A DNA stretch of 60,434 nt from Nocardia wallacei (lineage in GTDB: Bacteria > Actinomycetota > Actinomycetes > Mycobacteriales > Mycobacteriaceae): assembly GCF_014466955.1 (NCBI RefSeq), contig NZ_AP023397.1, positions 1 to 60,434 on the forward strand, read 5' to 3'. The notes beneath the pieces were generated by a model. It was given only the letters and a program-made list of their open reading frames with translations. It was not told where the DNA came from and did not search any database. Each line of letters begins with the position of its first letter. Position 1 is the first letter of the stretch. Shown in pieces: positions 58,454 through 60,434 of the stretch. The translations under genes and the position numbers were made by a program.

Positions 58454-58726
58454 ATGACCGCGAAGAACCCGGTCCGCCGGGCGAAAACGGCCAAAGAGCT
58501 GGCGGCCAAGCACAAGTGCTCCGATCGGACGATTCGGCGGCTGATCGCTGAGCCGCGCATCGACTTCGAGGGACGCTCGGCGGCGTTGAGCGAGCGGGCC
58601 CGCGAGCTGCGGGCCGGGGGAGCGAAGTACAAGGACATCGCCGCCGAACTCGGCGTCTCCATCGGCTCGGTGTCGCGCCTGCTTCACGGGCTCTACCCGA
58701 GTCAGACCACGAGCAAGGCCAGCTAG
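58454..58726 (+). CDS. repB: RepB-type helix-turn-helix origin-binding protein
   Basis: 90 aa, ATG at 58454, five nt after repA. Two HTH-like parts: TAKELAAKHKCSDRTIRRLI and YKDIAAELGVSIGSVSRLL. This matches the small RepB of pAL5000-type plasmids, which binds the origin. Size a bit short but complete. Confidence 0.9.
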   Translation: MTAKNPVRRAKTAKELAAKHKCSDRTIRRLIAEPRIDFEGRSAALSERARELRAGGAKYKDIAAELGVSIGSVSRLLHGLYPSQTTSKAS

Positions 58727-58741
58727 ACCCTTCAGCACTGC

Positions 58742-58795
58742 CGAGGCCGGCCGGACCTGGCTACCCCGAACCGGGGTGGTCACCGGTCGGCCTCG
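58742..58795. terminator. Bidirectional terminator between repB and the 58780 gene
   Basis: CGAGGCCG/CGGCCTCG outer arms, then ACCCCG-AAC-CGGGGT core (58763-58777). It overlaps the end of the convergent gene. Confidence 0.75.
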
Positions 58796-60099
58796 TCGTT
58801 TGTCCGGCGGGCCCGTGCGCGGTCGTCGGCGTCGGCCTGGCGGGCGCGTGCGCGGGCCTGGCCCATGTTGCGGTGCGCCAGCTGCGCTACGGCGGCGCGG
58901 GCGGCGGCGCGGCCGGGGGAGTCCGCGGCGGCCGCGCCCATGGCGGCCGCGCGCATCTCGGCGAACAGCTGCCGTTTCGCGGCGCGCTCGGCCTCCTCGT
59001 CGGCGACGGTCCGGGCCCGGTCGAGCAGGGCCGGGGGTACGTCGGGCGGCACGAATCGCAAGATGTGGCACAGGTACCCGACGGGCTTGTCCGGGTTGCT
59101 GATCAGCTTCTTTCCGGAGATCCGGAACTCCTCGAACGCTCCGTACACGTCATCGACCATCCACCCGGCGACGGCGTAGCGCGTCAGGGCGGCCGCCAGC
59201 TGGCTACGGCTGGTTCGACGTACCCAGAGCGGAATTCGTTCGTCTCTGCGGCATTTCTCGGCCAGCAATAGGGCTCTCTGGTCGTAGGCGCGGTGCTGTT
59301 TGGGCCGCCTCCTCTTGTCGATGCCGCGCGAAGCGCGTCGGTTCATCTCGTTTTCTGCTGAAGAAACCGATTTCGATCGTGAGAGGAAAGAAGAACCGTA
59401 GCTTCGCTCCGGTGGGGTGCCAAAACCCTGGTCAAGGAGTGTTTTCACTGCTGAGTTATCCACAGGCAGGGTCGTGGATTCGTGCAGCGCGCACACGGCG
59501 GCCCAGCCTCGGGCGCGGTCGTTGCGCTTCCAGGACTCCAGGCGCTCGGCGAGGGTCCGGTGACGGCCCGCGAATACGACCGTGCGACACCCGAACCGGG
59601 CCAGCAGGCGGCGGCATCGGTGGATGGTCGATTCGCTGCGGGCGACCTCGCGCTGAAGGCGGCCGACGGTCACGCGGCTGTTGCGGCCGGTGGCGTAGTC
59701 CGCGCCGGAGGATTCGGCGATGACGTAGGCGGCGAACGTCTTTCGGCTCACCGATTCGACGGCCTGAGCGGCGCGCAGCACCGAATAATGCTCGTCGTAC
59801 AGGGCCAGGCAATGAGCGATCCAGCGTTCCCGGCCCCACCAGCACGGCGGGGCCTGCTGGTCCTCGGAACCGGCGTAGGCGTCCTCGGGCAGCGCGAGCC
59901 GCAACGGCGGCAGCACGAACAGCGCGGCGGCGCTCGGGTGCGCCGAGGTGCGCCGACGGCGGGGGGAGGTGTAGCAACCTCGCCCAGAGACAGAAACGGG
60001 TAGCCCGGCATCGGTGCGACCACGATCGTGACCGACAAAGCCGGTCGCGACGCTTTGAGACGCACGCGCGTGCTTGCTACCCTGGGAACCGCTAACCAA
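58780..60099 (-). CDS. HTH replication-type protein
   Basis: 439 aa from a TTG at 60099 supported by GAAGGA 8 nt upstream; no ATG or GTG fits. Winged-helix/HTH region VGRLQREVARSESTIHRCRR, then LARFGCRTVVFAGRH. The middle contains ENEMNRRASRGIDKRRRPKQ, and the C-terminus is Ala/Arg-rich. Similar helix-turn-helix proteins occur near plasmid initiators. It could be a second initiator or a copy-control protein; it shares a 20-bp upstream motif with repA. Confidence 0.65.
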   Translation of the reverse strand: MVSGSQGSKHARASQSVATGFVGHDRGRTDAGLPVSVSGRGCYTSPRRRRTSAHPSAAALFVLPPLRLALPEDAYAGSEDQQAPPCWWGRERWIAHCLALYDEHYSVLRAAQAVESVSRKTFAAYVIAESSGADYATGRNSRVTVGRLQREVARSESTIHRCRRLLARFGCRTVVFAGRHRTLAERLESWKRNDRARGWAAVCALHESTTLPVDNSAVKTLLDQGFGTPPERSYGSSFLSRSKSVSSAENEMNRRASRGIDKRRRPKQHRAYDQRALLLAEKCRRDERIPLWVRRTSRSQLAAALTRYAVAGWMVDDVYGAFEEFRISGKKLISNPDKPVGYLCHILRFVPPDVPPALLDRARTVADEEAERAAKRQLFAEMRAAAMGAAAADSPGRAAARAAVAQLAHRNMGQARARARQADADDRARARRTNDEADR

Positions 60100-60120
60100 A
60101 GCGTGGTCCTTCAGGGCCTT

Positions 60121-60154
60121 GAATAGCTCTCCGGCGGCAACCGGGGGGCTATTC
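60121..60154. promoter_or_regulatory. Leader hairpin upstream of the HTH replication gene
   Basis: GAATAGC and GCTATTC (60121-60127 and 60148-60154) enclose a CCGG-containing loop, directly before the TTG start. It might be a control hairpin of that gene. Confidence 0.4.
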
Positions 60155-60220
60155 CTCGTTTATGGGGTCTGTGGTGCGGGCCTGGCGGCCCTTGTCCATT
60201 CCTAGTGCGTCCAGGTGGAT

Positions 60221-60240
60221 TGATTAGGTAGGACACGCCG
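60221..60240. repeat. 20-bp motif identical (inverted) to the repA control region
   Basis: TGATTAGGTAGGACACGCCG, the exact reverse complement of 57404-57423. Located 120 bp upstream of the HTH replication gene start, so both replication genes share it. Confidence 0.85.
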
Positions 60241-60307
60241 ATCATGGCACGGTTTTTTGAACCGCGCCTGATCTTGCTCGACGCGAGTTGCCGCTACGCG
60301 CTGAGGA

Positions 60308-60336
60308 CTGCCGCGCCAACTTCGTTGGCTTGCCTC
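60308..60336. repeat. Dispersed 30-bp hairpin repeat, copy E
   Basis: Same core as copy A. It begins about 14 bp after the TGA of the origin-crossing lipoprotein gene and is inverted relative to copy D. Confidence 0.85.
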
Positions 60337-60349
60337 GGGTTTCGGCTGG

Positions 60350-60434
60350 TCAACTGGGGAGGGTGGTCACGGTGGTGACGGTCCAGACGGGCTGTTTGGT
60401 GACCGTGATCAGGGTGGTTGCGGTGAGGTCCCCG
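60350..60434 (-). CDS. Lipoprotein of the transfer operon, C-terminal part
   Basis: The last 28 codons and TGA of the gene that starts at 491. Reading across the junction gives ...TTRIHAPEA then GDLTATTLITVTKQPVWTV, in frame. It shows that the window is circularly closed. Confidence 0.88.
   Translation of the reverse strand, partial: GDLTATTLITVTKQPVWTVTTVTTLPS

Noticed and set aside
1..60434. tRNA or rRNA genes
   Set aside because: No tRNA-like T-arm/CCA pattern or rRNA sequence was recognised by eye; a tRNAscan run would be the decisive check.

Overview
The window looks like one complete circular plasmid of about 60.4 kb from a high-GC, mycolic-acid actinomycete (order Mycobacteriales; Nocardia, Rhodococcus or Gordonia are the best guesses). 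Circularity is read from the sequence: the minus-strand lipoprotein gene that starts at 491 runs off base 1 and continues in frame from base 60434 to a TGA at 60350. Host type is inferred from the high GC, a pAL5000-type repA/repB replicon, Lsr2, an EspR-like regulator, DUF397/DUF5753 regulators, and a cutinase-like protein inside the transfer operon.

Layout. (1) 60350-60434 plus 1-16239, minus strand: a conjugation-type type IV secretion operon with a coupling ATPase, VirB4-like ATPase, SCO6880-family protein, VirB6/TrbL-like membrane protein, small pilin/VirB3-like proteins, an M23 plus NlpC/P60 cell-wall hydrolase, three lipoproteins and a cutinase-like secreted protein. (2) 16.6-25.9 kb: regulators and signalling, namely an XRE/EspR-like pair, an ImmA metalloprotease/DUF6545/cytochrome P450 operon, a DUF5753/DUF397 pair and a chain of tiny translationally coupled genes, one resembling a dead serine recombinase. 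(3) 26.0-35.7 kb: an eight-gene coupled operon (P450, ferredoxin fused to a prephenate-dehydratase-like domain, beta-hydroxyacid dehydrogenase, nucleotidyltransferase, cupin, amidohydrolase, methyltransferase, GalE) with divergent XRE and HD-hydrolase genes. It looks like an undescribed small-molecule pathway. (4) 36-40.7 kb: acetyltransferase, tyrosine recombinase, VapBC. (5) 40.8-50.7 kb: an array of small minus-strand genes separated by near-identical terminators and duplicated leaders, with SSB, a DUF6573-like protein and a replication-relaxation protein. (6) 50.7-51.5 kb: a non-coding region packed with perfect palindromes, a candidate oriT, next to lsr2. (7) 53.5-60.1 kb: DUF2637 membrane protein, parA/parB-like partition genes with palindromic centromere-like sites, pAL5000-type repA-repB, and a second HTH replication-type protein.

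The most unusual signal is non-coding. A roughly 150-300 bp two-arm hairpin element occurs in at least three full copies (42.9, 46.75 and 47.65 kb) and two more diverged ones (38.86 and 51.3 kb). Its stems differ in sequence between copies while staying base-paired, which is covariation. A separate ~30 bp hairpin recurs five times, and many of the plasmid's small palindromes close on C-GNA-G triloops. No MobF/MobP relaxase was recognised, so the palindrome cluster beside the replication-relaxation gene is the best candidate transfer origin.
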